From Polytrichum commune (Eukaryota; Streptophyta; Polytrichopsida; Polytrichales; Polytrichaceae): DNA of 64,000 nucleotides. The stretch is from positions 12,216,501 through 12,280,500 of the forward strand of contig OX485808.1 in the NCBI GenBank assembly GCA_950295325.1, in the 5' to 3' direction. Within the stretch, counting starts at the first letter, position 1. Each line of letters opens with the position of its first letter. Shown here piece after piece: positions 53,906 through 64,000 of this stretch. The notes beneath the pieces are model-generated. The model had not been told where the DNA came from, made no database searches, and saw only the letters and a list, made by a program, of their open reading frames with translations. The position numbers and the translations under genes were made by a program.

Positions 53906-56100
53906 TTTGGTGGTGTTCTTCATGCTCTTTTCCGTTCAATGTAATAATCTGACCATTTTTGCCACCTCACAATTTATCCTAGGAAATTTAGAGGATGTGA
54001 AAAATCAACCTTGAGGATTGGATCCTATAGGTTTTTTCTCGAGTCGACTAGACTCTGCTGCCCTACTTGGGGGGGGGGGGGTATTATATTGGAGAAGGTA
54101 AATGTTGTGGACCCTATTATTATGTACTTTTCAAATATTCATTATTTTTGAGGACCATGTGGGTAGGTTAGCTTGGTATTCATTCTTCTCTTACATGGGC
54201 AAATAATAGTCATAAATTATAGTTTTTGTTGAACTCATGAAAAATCTAACACTTACACATACAAGATCATAATTCACACATCAACACAACATGCACACAA
54301 TTTAGCTTCCTACTATGCACTTTACTCATTCAAAACATACACACATGGAAATGGTGATAAATGCTTGTGCTAAAAAATACACCCAAATGCTTTCAAATTT
54401 TATATTTAGAAACATAATTGCATACATATATGTAGCATCAGAATATTACCATCCAACACCAATCACATAATTTGTTTAGGTTTCACACATTCAAATATGA
54501 AACAATTTGTGTCATTCTTCAATTTCAAGTGGTTATATCCACTTAATACACAACATCCAATTTTTTGTGCTCAAGACACATATCCAAACCCTAATTCTAA
54601 TCCCAATGCTGCAAACTATACAATATGCCAAAACATTGCCACAACCTCTGCCTAAAATCCTACCCAAAACAATTTAACAAGCAGTTGGGGGTTTGTACTC
54701 ATGCATTTCCCCATACAAAGCAATTTTGCAATTCAACTCCGCATCATAGTAAGAATCACATAAAAGCATCTCTGACAACCTTGAATTGAATGACACTCAA
54801 TTCAACTAATAGTTGGAATAGCTAGGTTTTTTTTTGAGGACAAAATTGAAAATGATCCCCATAATAAGTATAGTCATCTGGGGGTGTAAGATCTTCAAAT
54901 TTCAACCTCCACTTTAGAGTTTGTTGAGAGTCATAATTAAAATCTAGGTCAACCACATGCATGTGCTTCTAGATTCAAGGTTGGGAACAACTAGGGCATA
55001 ACATATACATATGAAGAAATTTTATTCAACCCCTTAAGCTTCCAGTTAATCCTACATCTATTCTCAATATCAAAGAATTGACATGGCCAATCTACAAGCT
55101 AAATACCTTCAAGTAGTGGTCTAAATTTGATAGACGGTTTGCCCTCATCATATTCACAAGGTCCAATGAAATATGGACTAGCATTGGAATCAACAAGATA
55201 AGAACAATTTTAACTTCTGAATCAAAGACATTGCACACCTGGTTTGTCACCAATAACCTCACTAGAACCAAGTACCTTGAGTTGCCCACATGAATACCTC
55301 CTATTGACATCTCCCCCTTCATTTGCGTCAACAATGCTCCGCAAAAAAATGTGAGAAACCATAACAATAAATCAAAACCCTAAACCCTACCTATCTACCA
55401 AGCAAACAAAAAATTGACTAGGAAAGATGAAGTTTGGGATGGGCACACCTTAGAAGTGCAACTATGTGAATGGACCTACTATACAACCTTCAACAATAAA
55501 CCATCAACATTTGCCAAGTTCGCAAGAAGGTAAGAGTTTGCACAAACAAGAAAATTTTGAAAAGCTCCCGCAAATCTTAAGTGGAAACTCAAAAAGAAAA
55601 AAAAATTGCCCAAACCCGTCAAGACCCCCTCTCACATCTAACCCGACATATTACATGCAACTACCAAAATACATCTATGATATGTCATCCAATGGTGCTC
55701 ATCCATAGTGTGGGCCTTAAAATATTATTTTGAGTCCCCGCCCTACTGAACCTTATGATATGTTAGTCTCAAAATTTCGTTAACATAATCCATTTGTAAA
55801 CATCCTAATTTATTCATATCATGGAGTTCAATATATAAATTGGCCTTTAACACTATATTCGGTAATTGGAGACTTTTTGTTGATTATGAGACTATATAAG
55901 GATGCACATTTCAAAATTGGACCAGTAATGACGACTAAAAATCCCATATGTATAATGGTATACTACTATTATTATACATAAAGGCATGGAAGTGAACAAA
56001 AATGTGAGGCACAAGTTTGTTACAAGTACATATTTATAATTTGTAAGTTGCAATTTCAAAGTGGACCCTATATTTTTTCTCATGTAGTTTTCTAAAATAT
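53906..56100. other. Gap between zinc knuckle and gag, possible insertion
   Basis: The distance between the gag core and its zinc knuckle (about 2.2 kb) is several times the usual few hundred bases. No domain was recognised in it; frames at 55092-55367 and 55466-55708 match nothing known to me. A G run is at about 54069-54080. Confidence 0.45.
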
Positions 56101-56109
56101 GAGAGTGAC

Positions 56110-56470
56110 CCCCCAGGTTGCCCTATCTTGTTTCTCAAAGTTTGCAGCCAAACGATATGCTTCACTCAATATGACAGGGGCATAGGCTTTGACTTTAGAC
56201 CCAATAGAATCCCTTGAAGCTTCCACAAAAAACTCCACTCGATGTATCTCTGTCTACAAAGCAAAATAGGTAGAGTGCTCTTCAAACTTAGATTTAAATT
56301 CTGTGATAGACATTCCTCTATGTTTAAGCTTGTACATTTCTGATCGAATTTGTGATTGGACACTAATTGGAAGAAATTTGCCGTTCATGACTCCTAGACC
56401 TTCATTTGTTGCCATGACTATTTTGTGGCATGCTAGGAGATTGTGAACACCTCCTATAACTCCTTACCGG
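56110..56470 (-). pseudogene. Ty3/gypsy gag core remnant
   Basis: Translating the minus strand in sequential frames gives a gag-like segment with SEMYKLKHRGMSITEFKSKF, then FEEHSTYFAL and, after a stop and frame changes, an AYRLAANFEKQ-like end. It follows the minus-oriented LTR-like sequence, as expected for the 5' part of the element. Confidence 0.6.
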
Positions 56471-56489
56471 AGTCGAACATGGTCAACAT

Positions 56490-56838
56490 CTATCAACATT
56501 TTTCGCACAAGAATAATACAAGCATGAATGCACATGAGATACTAATATTGAGAACTTCAAACTTTGTACATTACCAAAAAAAAAAAATACAACTTAAAAC
56601 AAAACTGTGATTGCTATGAGCTCAAGCCACCCAACCATAGGAGAGACACATGTCTAAGACCAACCATAGTATCTAAGAGATACTTTTAGAAGTCTCAAGT
56701 CATACTAAATTTAGATTGAAGCTTCCTTATCTATATACATAGACCATTTCATAGTATGATCTTTTCTTATCTTTTGGCTTAATCACAATCCTCTAATTGG
56801 AGCTGTCTAATTCCAACTTTATCCAATCATCCAATCAT
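56490..56838 (-). repeat. LTR-like sequence (- orientation), probable 5' LTR
   Basis: It is the reverse complement of 50150-50640 with moderate divergence (same landmarks). It is immediately upstream of gag in the element's direction, so it fits the 5' LTR. Its upstream part lacks the triple palindrome of the other copy. Confidence 0.7.
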
Positions 56839-57770
56839 CCAATCTTCACACATGTAGGTAAAGTTAATTTAATTTGGTACATTCTACCTATCTAATGGGT
56901 AAATTAATCAACTACATTCTTAACCTAAGTCTATTCACATGCATAACATTAAGTAACAAGCCCGGAATGACCTTCTCAAAAGAGACAAACCAGTGCACTC
57001 TAGTTTGATGCTCTTTTGAGAGCAAAGTTGGCGCTACCCTTGAGTTTTTCTTCGATTGTTGCAAATCTATTTAGGTAGTTACTTTCATTACTTAGAGTTA
57101 ATTATGTTAGTTTGTATGATAAAACTAATGCCTAGTGGTGGTAAAGGTCCTAATCTAGTAGGCTAAGTAAAAATCTATAGAAATCTAAATAGCCATAAAC
57201 CAACGGGAAAAGTTGGTGGGGTCAAAAGGTACTTGTACTTTTTGAAAAAGTCTTCCAAAACTGGCATTTGAAACCTTTTTGAGATCTTTTTGAAACTATT
57301 ATTTTTTAATTGATTCCCCATGCATTCACTCTTGTCGTCCTAGCTTTTCCCTTCATGTTGAGGTAATATTGTGGGTACTCAAAGGGTACCCCGCTAGCAT
57401 TGCTACTTAATGTTGTGACTTGCAGGTAAGTTACTTAAGAAAACAAAAATAAGTTAGTTGGGCTCACATATTGAACTTAAATGTAAGTTAGAGGAGTCCA
57501 TACATATTGTATAATTAGTGTGCACCACATCAGTTGGTTCTAGGAATTTGATGTGGATATATTCATTTTATGGTTTTCTTAATGTTTATGTAAGATGATT
57601 TTATTTATTTCCTATTAAGTGTTCTTGAAAGTCTCAAGAAAGATTGAGGGGAGACCCCGGATCTTGGACCCACCCGCATTAATTCCATTCCAACTAGACA
57701 ATTAATGTGGCCCATGTTAATTCCTCTTTCTACTCTAATTTTCTACCCACACCACTGATACTACACTAAA
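56839..57770. other. gene-free interval
   Basis: No gene or clear repeat recognised. Confidence 0.5.
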
Positions 57771-58132
57771 TATTGTATTTAGTGTCACCAATTCTATTTG
57801 TCTTGCTCAATACTAATTGTGCACCTGACATTATTTATCATTCCTTGTTGAAAAGCTTATGCATTATAGGTGCACAATGTTGCAACTACTGTCACTGACT
57901 GTGTGATTTTCATCCAAATTTCAATCATCCATGACAATATTTCTTTACATAAATGTTAGAATACAAAGTATACCAAGCTTTGATTCATTCATTGGCATAT
58001 GCATGAACTAAAATTAAGTTGGGATGACAATACTTGTAAACTTATTCATAAGAAATGTCATTAGAAAAATTACCACAGTGACATAAAATGCCATATGACA
58101 CTAAATACAATCTTTAGTGTACGATAGTGTAG
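57771..58132 (+). mobile_element. MITE, family B, most complete copy
   Basis: It starts CTACACTAAATATTGTATTT(AGTGTCACC) and ends GACACTAAATACAATCTTTA...GATAGTGTAG. Each end is itself a small palindrome. The body matches 15969-16369 and the reverse complement of 18383-19254 in order. It has no coding frame and no certain target duplication. Confidence 0.8.
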
Positions 58133-58399
58133 TCTCCATATATACATATATATATAGAGAGAGATATATTCAATCCAGACATGCAACACTCGCCACATGT
58201 TTCTCTGTGCCGCATTGTTTCGTTGAAAGACATTGAGACCGAAGGTGTTTCTAGCTATCTTTGAGGTGAGCACTGCAAGGCTCAATGCGTAATGTATACA
58301 TGCACTCCAGTTCATTTTATGACGCCAACATTCTCTTAAATATCCTTATCTTTCTCTCGTTCTGTTGTAGCAAGCTTTGTCAACAATTGTGAGGTATGT

Positions 58400-58790
58400 G
58401 GGTGTTCTTTGGTTCGTTTTTCTTGTTCTCAAACCTCTACCGATTAGATTTCTGCAACGAAACTTGGGTTGCATCAGCAAAGCTATGATGAAGCATCAGG
58501 AGAAATTGGATTGAAAATCGGACATACCTTGATTCAACTGCGGTTATTGGAAGTGCTTATTTTTTTTTGGGTTGATTTCTAAACTAAATGTTACGTAGGT
58601 CCTCCCAGTCGTGTTCACCATTGAGTGTGGAGTAGTTGATAATATTCGAAGATGTAGTCCGAATTCTTTCAAACTTGTCCATTTATATGGTGTTTGTTCT
58701 TTCAAGATCCTCACCGAACCACACACCTATCAATTCAATTCTACGTGACCGATTACGAAAAGTAACCGAATAACACCTGCTTTTAAACCT
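58400..58790 (+). repeat. R1 copy, long form, upstream of the Gnk2 gene
   Basis: It matches 60090-60375 (GTTTTTC...TTCT, AACGAAACTTGGGTTGCATC against AACAAAACTTGTGTTGCATG, and CTATGATGAAGCAT) and ends about 70 bp before the Gnk2 start codon. The Gnk2 proximal promoter is thus at least partly made of repeat sequence. Confidence 0.65.
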
Positions 58791-58859
58791 TTGATCTGAA
58801 TGTCCGAATTATGTCACGCAGGACCGGCTGACGAACGAGCCATATTTTGATCAGAATTC

Positions 58860-59255
58860 ATGGCGGAGATCACAAAGCTTATGGTCGTGACGGCCTTGGT
58901 CGTGTTCTTTGCGCTACTAGCCCCAGCTCCAACGCACGCTTACGATGGTACATTTGTTTTCTACGCGTGCAACTCGCAAAAAACAAGCCAAGGAAGTGCG
59001 TTATACAACGCGACTGTAGCGACCATTGCCAACCTTGAGCAGCAAACTCCGTATTATAGCTACGACTACAAGAACTCGGAGTCGAGCAGTGGAGTGAGTT
59101 CATACGGTCGTGGCACGTGTAAGTATGCTTTGTCCGACTGCAATGCGTGCTTGACGAGTGTTGGCAAGTTGATCTTGCCAACATGTGACAATGCTGTGGG
59201 TGCACGCTACCAAGTCACGGACTGCTTCATCATGTACGAGAGCACCCCCTTCTAA
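58860..59255 (+). CDS. Secreted ginkbilobin-2-like (Gnk2/DUF26) protein
   Basis: One exon, 131 aa. Residues 1-27 form a signal peptide (hydrophobic core, cut after APTHA), leaving about 104 aa, the size of a single Gnk2 domain. Six cysteines at 37, 87, 94, 97, 109 and 122 would form the three disulfides of the fold. The spacing in the signature is C-X6-C-X2-C, two residues shorter than the usual C-X8-C-X2-C. The residues equivalent to the mannose-binding triad of Ginkgo Gnk2 are present: Asn38 (ACN), Arg116 (GAR) and Glu127 (MYE). N50-A-T52 is a possible N-glycosylation site. There is no kinase or transmembrane region, so it is the secreted single-domain type, as in seed antifungal proteins, not a cysteine-rich receptor kinase. 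Mannose binding and antifungal action are inferred from the family. Confidence 0.92.
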   Translation: MAEITKLMVVTALVVFFALLAPAPTHAYDGTFVFYACNSQKTSQGSALYNATVATIANLEQQTPYYSYDYKNSESSSGVSSYGRGTCKYALSDCNACLTSVGKLILPTCDNAVGARYQVTDCFIMYESTPF

Positions 59256-60085
59256 TGTAACTTAGCATCATAACATTCAAACTTTCAAGCATAATTTGAA
59301 GAGTTCTTCCATCTTCCATTCCCGGATACTACATACATGTAGTAGCATTGTAGAGTTGCTGCAGTAGTTGATTCATCGTCGGAGTCGCGGATCTGTCCAC
59401 CTTAAATGAAGATCTCGAAACTACTTCGGGCCGCTATCACATATGCAACTTATTATGAATATCTGCTACTGTGAATTGATGGAACTGATTCTACTTTTTA
59501 TATCTTACTCTCTCAATGTTTGGGATTATAATAGTGCGGGTATTATACGCCGCCAAGAATTCTACCGTTTTATGTGAACATATATCTATAATACATAGGT
59601 TAGAACATTATAGTACTTTTAAGTGCCTTTAGCCTTGAATGTCCATGGTCGAGTTTGCACATAGAATAATAGAATCTACTCAATGGATTAGTAGAGCCAC
59701 ATAGATGTAGTGGCGCAGTTCGGAGGTGCAAGCTCTCAGGGCACGAGTCGATCAAAGTTGGGTTTTCTTTCCTGTAGAGGATTGTGTGGAAGTGGGTATG
59801 GAATAAAATCTATAAAGTTAATCTGTGACAAGTCCTTGTGCATGATTAACTGATCAAGTCTGCCGTGACAAGTGTTTTGTTATATTGTACTAGTCTACTT
59901 AATGAAATATTAAGACCAATTATATTTTGAGCTTCAAAAGTCTATCTAGAATGTCAAATATGAACTTACTGGTCTCCTGTGGACTTTCATGATTCCTTGC
60001 ATCCAGTAAATGTGAATGATAGAGACTGTCTACTGCAAAATTTGGCATCAGAAGCCACATTCACCAATGTGTGCAAGTATGCATC
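59256..60085. other. Gnk2 3' region and gene-free interval
   Basis: It holds the presumed 3' UTR. Nothing else is recognised. Confidence 0.45.
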
Positions 60086-60089
60086 TTAG

Positions 60090-60660
60090 GTATGTGAGCA
60101 TTATTCGATTTGTTTTTCAGGTTCTCCAATTTCTGTTGACTAAATTTACACAACAAAACTTGTGTTGCATGAGCAAATCTATGATGAAGCATGATTCAGT
60201 AAAAATCTAATTGAAAAATCAGACTGGGATTGGACCTCCCCTAATTTAGTCATGGTTATTAAGTGTGAAGTGACTGTTAACTAAATTTGGTGACATCGTC
60301 CGATTGTTTTTAGACATATGCCTTTATGGTATTTGTTCTTTGATCTTCACTGAACTGTACACCAATCATATATAGGGCCGGGGATTCGTGGCACTCACTA
60401 AAAATCATCCGTGCGGATGAAAAAAACACAGGAATCATCTAAATGGCTATTTTGGGCAATTTGATTCCGGAAATAGAGTCAAAGGCCCCGAATTAGTCTA
60501 GTGACGTCACATTCGAATGAATCGGCCCTCAACCCCATAGGGGGCTTTTTTTTATTGGAGCCACTTCATCCACGATATCTTGGATGGATGATTTTTAGTG
60601 AGTGCCACGAATCCCCAGCCCATATATAGGGGTCTCATCAAGAAAAGTAAGTTCCAAAGA
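60090..60660 (+). repeat. R1 copy interrupted by a MITE
   Basis: R1 runs from about 60090 to 60374 and resumes at about 60622 with ATATATAGGGGTCTCATCAA, equivalent to ATATAGGTGTCYGATCAAGA in other R1 copies. Confidence 0.65.
60375..60621. mobile_element. TIR element with 36-bp TIRs inside R1
   Basis: The left terminus GGGCCGGGGATTCGTGGCAC (36 bp in all, 60375-60410) pairs with 60586-60621 with one mismatch. The flanks repeat ATATATA on both sides; in AT-rich sequence the true duplication could be as short as 3 bp. The GGGCC start favours PIF/Harbinger. Length is 247 bp. Confidence 0.85.
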
Positions 60661-61275
60661 ACACCCGCATACTAAGCAGTTGTACTAAGAGAAACCTTAA
60701 TGGCATCTAGAGTACCAAATCATTTCAATCTCATCTTGTAGTTTTAGTGTAAGTGTGAAATGCTATGTGGATTCAACTCACATGAATTAATTACGTAGTA
60801 TGAGTCTTGCATATCTGACATTTCGAGCCATAATCCTGATATTCATCAAACTGCACCAATATCTAGGTGTCACATGGAAAGCTATGGTTGCACAAGGCAC
60901 CGTGTTTCAAATCAGGTCATAACAAATCTAAATTTGAGTTGAAGATGTATGAATTTATATTACTGGGCGAGGATGCTGTGTTAGATCCATTTTATGTATG
61001 GGTATCTACTTTCGAACCAGGTATCAGTAAGGGTAGGTGTATGCAAATAAAATACATGACCCGGCTAGTAAAACATCCTCTATTATCAGTGTTGATATGC
61101 ACTTGGTATTTACATATATACCATGATTGAGAAGTTATATGGTATCACCTACATATACCATGACCCGGCACCAAGTACCAACGTCTACGTTATCTTTTGA
61201 TATCTTTATAAATCCATTGGTATGAGGCAAGAAATATTTGCACGACATTGATCTAAACATCTTGGATGAGGGAAT

Positions 61276-61548
61276 TTAGCACAACAATGACAAAATAATG
61301 GTTTCATAAGGAGGAGTCCTCATACCTCTATGAAAGCAGTCATTGACTTGGTAGCGAGCACCCACAAGTATGGTGCCACACCCACTTAAGATCAAATTTT
61401 CCATTATCATTGGTAATTTTTTTAATTTTTTTTTGAGACAACTGAAACAAGAATATGTCCACTGGTTAGATATGGTCATTGCAATCAGGTAGCCTATATT
61501 TGCACGACGCATAGTTCCACGGCCCATGCTACCAACCATTGTGACCAT
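61276..61548 (-). pseudogene. Decayed Gnk2 pseudogene
   Basis: On the minus strand, GCGTTILVGARYQVNDCF-like codons around 61325-61385 (read as ILVGARYQVNDCF) match the intact gene's AVGARYQVTDCF, with near-identical DNA (GCTCGCTACCAAGTCAATGA against GCACGCTACCAAGTCACGGA). A GRGT motif at about 61515 sits where GRGTC should be. The Cys-rich centre is replaced or scrambled, the end is frameshifted, and no signal peptide is found. It lies about 2 kb from the intact gene in opposite orientation. Confidence 0.72.
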
Positions 61549-62676
61549 TGACTTGGTTGTTGTGTGGTTATTATAGCTTAAATTAGTACAAGATATTCAA
61601 ACGAGCTCCACAAATTAATGAGGAAATCAGGCTACAACCTCAATTTCAAAGGTATCAGTTGTAGCCTTTGCTTCATGTTGAAGTCTTCATGGGTTGACAT
61701 TGATTCACAGATGTCAAACTGTTTAGGTGGGACGGTTGTGAATTGGATCTCACTTTGTTGGAAGTCTCTCAAATGCATATTATTTTTCATCCAGTAGAAA
61801 CATTGCAATCTCTAATGTTAAATACAGTGGGTTGGAATATAGTGTGCATTCCCAATAATATCCCTGACAAATTTAGTGTTGGTTGCTTCATTTATAGTTG
61901 TGGTTCTGCAACTTGGGGGATGGACTCTTTATTGGAAACCTAAATGACGTGCCTACCTTACTATGAAATAAAACACCTTACATATGATAATTTTATAAAG
62001 AAAGAAAATGTATATGTATTATGGTAGGCTAGAAAATGGTCTCATGTATTTACATTGAGCTTTTCAGTTTAATGTGATTTTGTAATCTAAATTTAATGTG
62101 ATACTATCACAAAGGCACTGTAATCTAGAAAGAAAAAAAGGTCCAAAAACAACAATAATATATATGAGAGCATTTGCACCATCAATACATGCCCATTTGA
62201 AGAAGAGTAGTTCGCAACAAGAGTTGTAGTCCACATCTAAGTTTTTGCATCTGTAAAGTATACACAACAAGTTTCCGTATCTTGCATAATAAGGGCCACT
62301 TTATACTTGGGGCCGGATTGAGGGCTGGCCCCAACACTCACTCATCCCATGTAGCGTCCTAAGTGACACAATTTTGACGCCAAACCATCAGGCCCTAGTG
62401 AAGACAATGTGGTGGGGATGGATGGATGAGCTTGGAGACTGCAACAACCTCATTCCATTGTGCATGCCAGGGTGGCAGAGGTCCAGCTCATCATGAACAC
62501 CCCATGAAAGTGTTCATGGGTCCACATGGATTGTGTGACGTGGCAAAGAGACTACCCTGGGCCTCACTGGTTCCTGCATGTAGAAAAAGAGGTGAACGCA
62601 CTTTGCATTCGTGGACTTTGGGGACTTGTTGGGGCTTGGAAAATTTGTTTCACCATCCCTGCCCAGTGCCCCACCC
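61549..62676. other. gene-free interval
   Basis: No gene recognised. TAAGGGCCACTT at 62289 resembles the end of the 19627-20116 element, but no partner end was found. The GC-richer stretch at 62300-62670 has open frames on both strands without known domains. Confidence 0.45.
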
Positions 62677-62904
62677 AGTGATCGGGGAGATTTTTTGGGC
62701 ATACTAATCGGTTGAGACCTAGTGTTTGCAAGGCCAACCGGTTACATGTTGACATCCTTCGGTTTTCCTTTATTAAATTGGGGTATATTCCATAGATTCC
62801 TCTAAAATGATCGGTAATTTTCCTGCAGTCTTGAACTTCAACCGGTTATTTCTCAAACTCAACCGGTTCATTTGTAACTAATTGCCGGTTCTCCCCGATC
62901 ATTG
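62677..62904 (-). mobile_element. hAT-type MITE, family A, best-preserved copy
   Basis: The ends CAGTGATCGGGGAGA and TCTCCCCGATCATTG form a 15-bp inverted repeat with one mismatch. A perfect 8-bp target duplication GCCCCACC lies at 62669-62676 and 62905-62912. It is 228 bp, with AACCGGTT-type motifs throughout and no coding frame. Its intact ends and duplication make it the best reference for the family. Confidence 0.92.
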
Positions 62905-63025
62905 GCCCCACCATCTTACAAGTCAACGCTTGATCCGAGATTGTTTCAATGGGAGGAAAATAGCCACCACCTTGGAAGTCAAGTTACACTTGATCCAAGA
63001 TTGTTTTAATGGGGGGAAAACAATG

Positions 63026-63182
63026 TCCAGGGAGATTTTTGGGCATAATCGGTTGAGATCCTAGTGTTTCCAAGTCCAACTGGTCCCACTTTGATATCTT
63101 TCAGTTTTTCTTTATTGAGTTGGGGTGTATTCTATAAATTCCTCTAAAATGATCCGTAACTTTCCTTCAGCCTTGAACTTCA
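63026..63182 (-). mobile_element. hAT-type MITE, family A, truncated
   Basis: It begins CAGGGAGATTTTTGGGCATA and follows the family body to CCTTGAACTTCAA, where the match stops; the last third is missing. It is 120 bp from the intact copy, in the same orientation. Confidence 0.75.
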
Positions 63183-64000
63183 AGATCTACCTAGTAGTAT
63201 CCAATTGTATGTATATTTGTTGCCAAATCTAGTATTTCACCTACATTGATTGTGGTAAATATTGGGGGCATGTATACACAACTTATCCTTTGCATGCCTA
63301 TAGTGTGGCCCATGGTATACACCACTCACGCATGAAAAAAGCATGCAATGCTAGCAACATTTACTACACCCTCTCGTTATGTTCCTATTCATGCGCTTCT
63401 CAATAACAATTCAATCAAAGCAAATATGAAGAGCACAAACTCGCTTCCTAAATCTAAGAATAGAGGGAGAATACATCAAAATTGATGTGAAAGTGTTTTG
63501 AAAATGTATATGCATATTATACTTGAATGATCACTACGGCAACACATTCAAATGGCTAAGAGTTAGGAAGTGATCTTGGTGTCTTTATTAAGAGCACAGG
63601 AAGTTCTATACCTAGGTTGTTTGTTTGTTTGTTTCTGAACAATGAGTAAGATTTAACGGTTATGTCATCACTCATTTTTTGGACCTTTGCAAGACCTTTG
63701 ATATTATATAATGTGGGTTGGTAAATGGTGTACACCCATAGTATTATCCCCAATGTTTTGAGTGTGGATTCCTTGTCAATGGCGTGACCCACATTATTGA
63801 CCATGATCAATGTAGTTTTTGATTCTTGGGACTATTTTGACATTTTCTGCCATGGAAATTGTGGAGCCTACATTTGGATATTCTAGTTTCATATGTCTTT
63901 TTAGAATTGCAATGTGGTTGCAATTAATAGGTTGAGTCTTCAAATTGCAGCTGATGTTATGAGGCTATGATCGTGTGCATTTCCACAAAGTTGAAGACGT
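63183..64000. other. gene-free interval
   Basis: No gene recognised. A (TTTG)n-like run is at about 63620-63635. The frame at 63556-63810 has no known domain. Confidence 0.45.

Noticed and set aside
1-64000. CRISPR arrays, bacterial operons or phage genes
   Set aside because: Introns, plant protein families and plant transposons are present throughout; no regular spacer-repeat structure was seen apart from eukaryotic tandem repeats.

Overview
The window looks like nuclear DNA of a land plant. It is AT-rich, has GT-AG introns and is packed with transposable-element debris. Two conserved spliced genes and one small single-exon gene can be read with confidence. All three are on the + strand: (1) a multiple C2 domain and transmembrane protein (MCTP, the QUIRKY/FT-interacting protein family), 14 coding exons from 24501 to 35860, predicted 927 aa; (2) a VPS60/CHMP5-type ESCRT-III subunit, 7 coding exons from 43324 to 45840, predicted 235 aa; (3) a secreted ginkbilobin-2-like (Gnk2/DUF26) protein of 131 aa at 58860-59255. 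A broken Gnk2 copy lies on the minus strand at about 61300-61548. I cannot name the species. The intron-rich MCTP (flowering-plant members are mostly single-exon) and the stand-alone Gnk2 protein make a non-flowering land plant plausible; this is inference.

Layout. 1-24 kb is gene-poor and holds a LINE ORF2 remnant (about 4950-6070), a dispersed repeat here called R1 (many copies), a tRNA-type SINE with a perfect 12-bp target duplication (14787-14978), several terminal-inverted-repeat (TIR) elements and two clear cases of one element inside another. 22.7-24.5 kb is GC-richer, carries a degenerate ~200-bp tandem repeat and leads into the MCTP gene. 24.5-36 kb is the MCTP gene, whose introns hold a ~250-bp tandem array, MITEs and two R1-containing duplicates. 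36-42 kb is repeats. 41.76-42.89 kb is a five-unit ~250-bp tandem array whose last unit runs into the VPS60 promoter. 50-57 kb is a decayed Ty3/gypsy element on the minus strand (gag, zinc knuckle, protease, reverse transcriptase, integrase) flanked by LTR-like sequences in opposite orientations. 57.7-64 kb holds the Gnk2 gene, its pseudogene and more MITEs.

The three genes do not form a pathway. MCTPs act at ER-plasma membrane contacts and plasmodesmata, VPS60 at multivesicular bodies, and Gnk2 proteins are secreted and can bind mannose. The most informative signals are in the repeats: a hAT-type ~228-bp MITE family with exact 8-bp target duplications in three copies and a 7/8 match in a fourth; a hAT-type element made mostly of a 10/41-bp minisatellite inserted in another MITE with an exact 8-bp duplication; and a tandem array upstream of VPS60 whose unit next to the gene keeps CpG where the other units have TpG/CpA.
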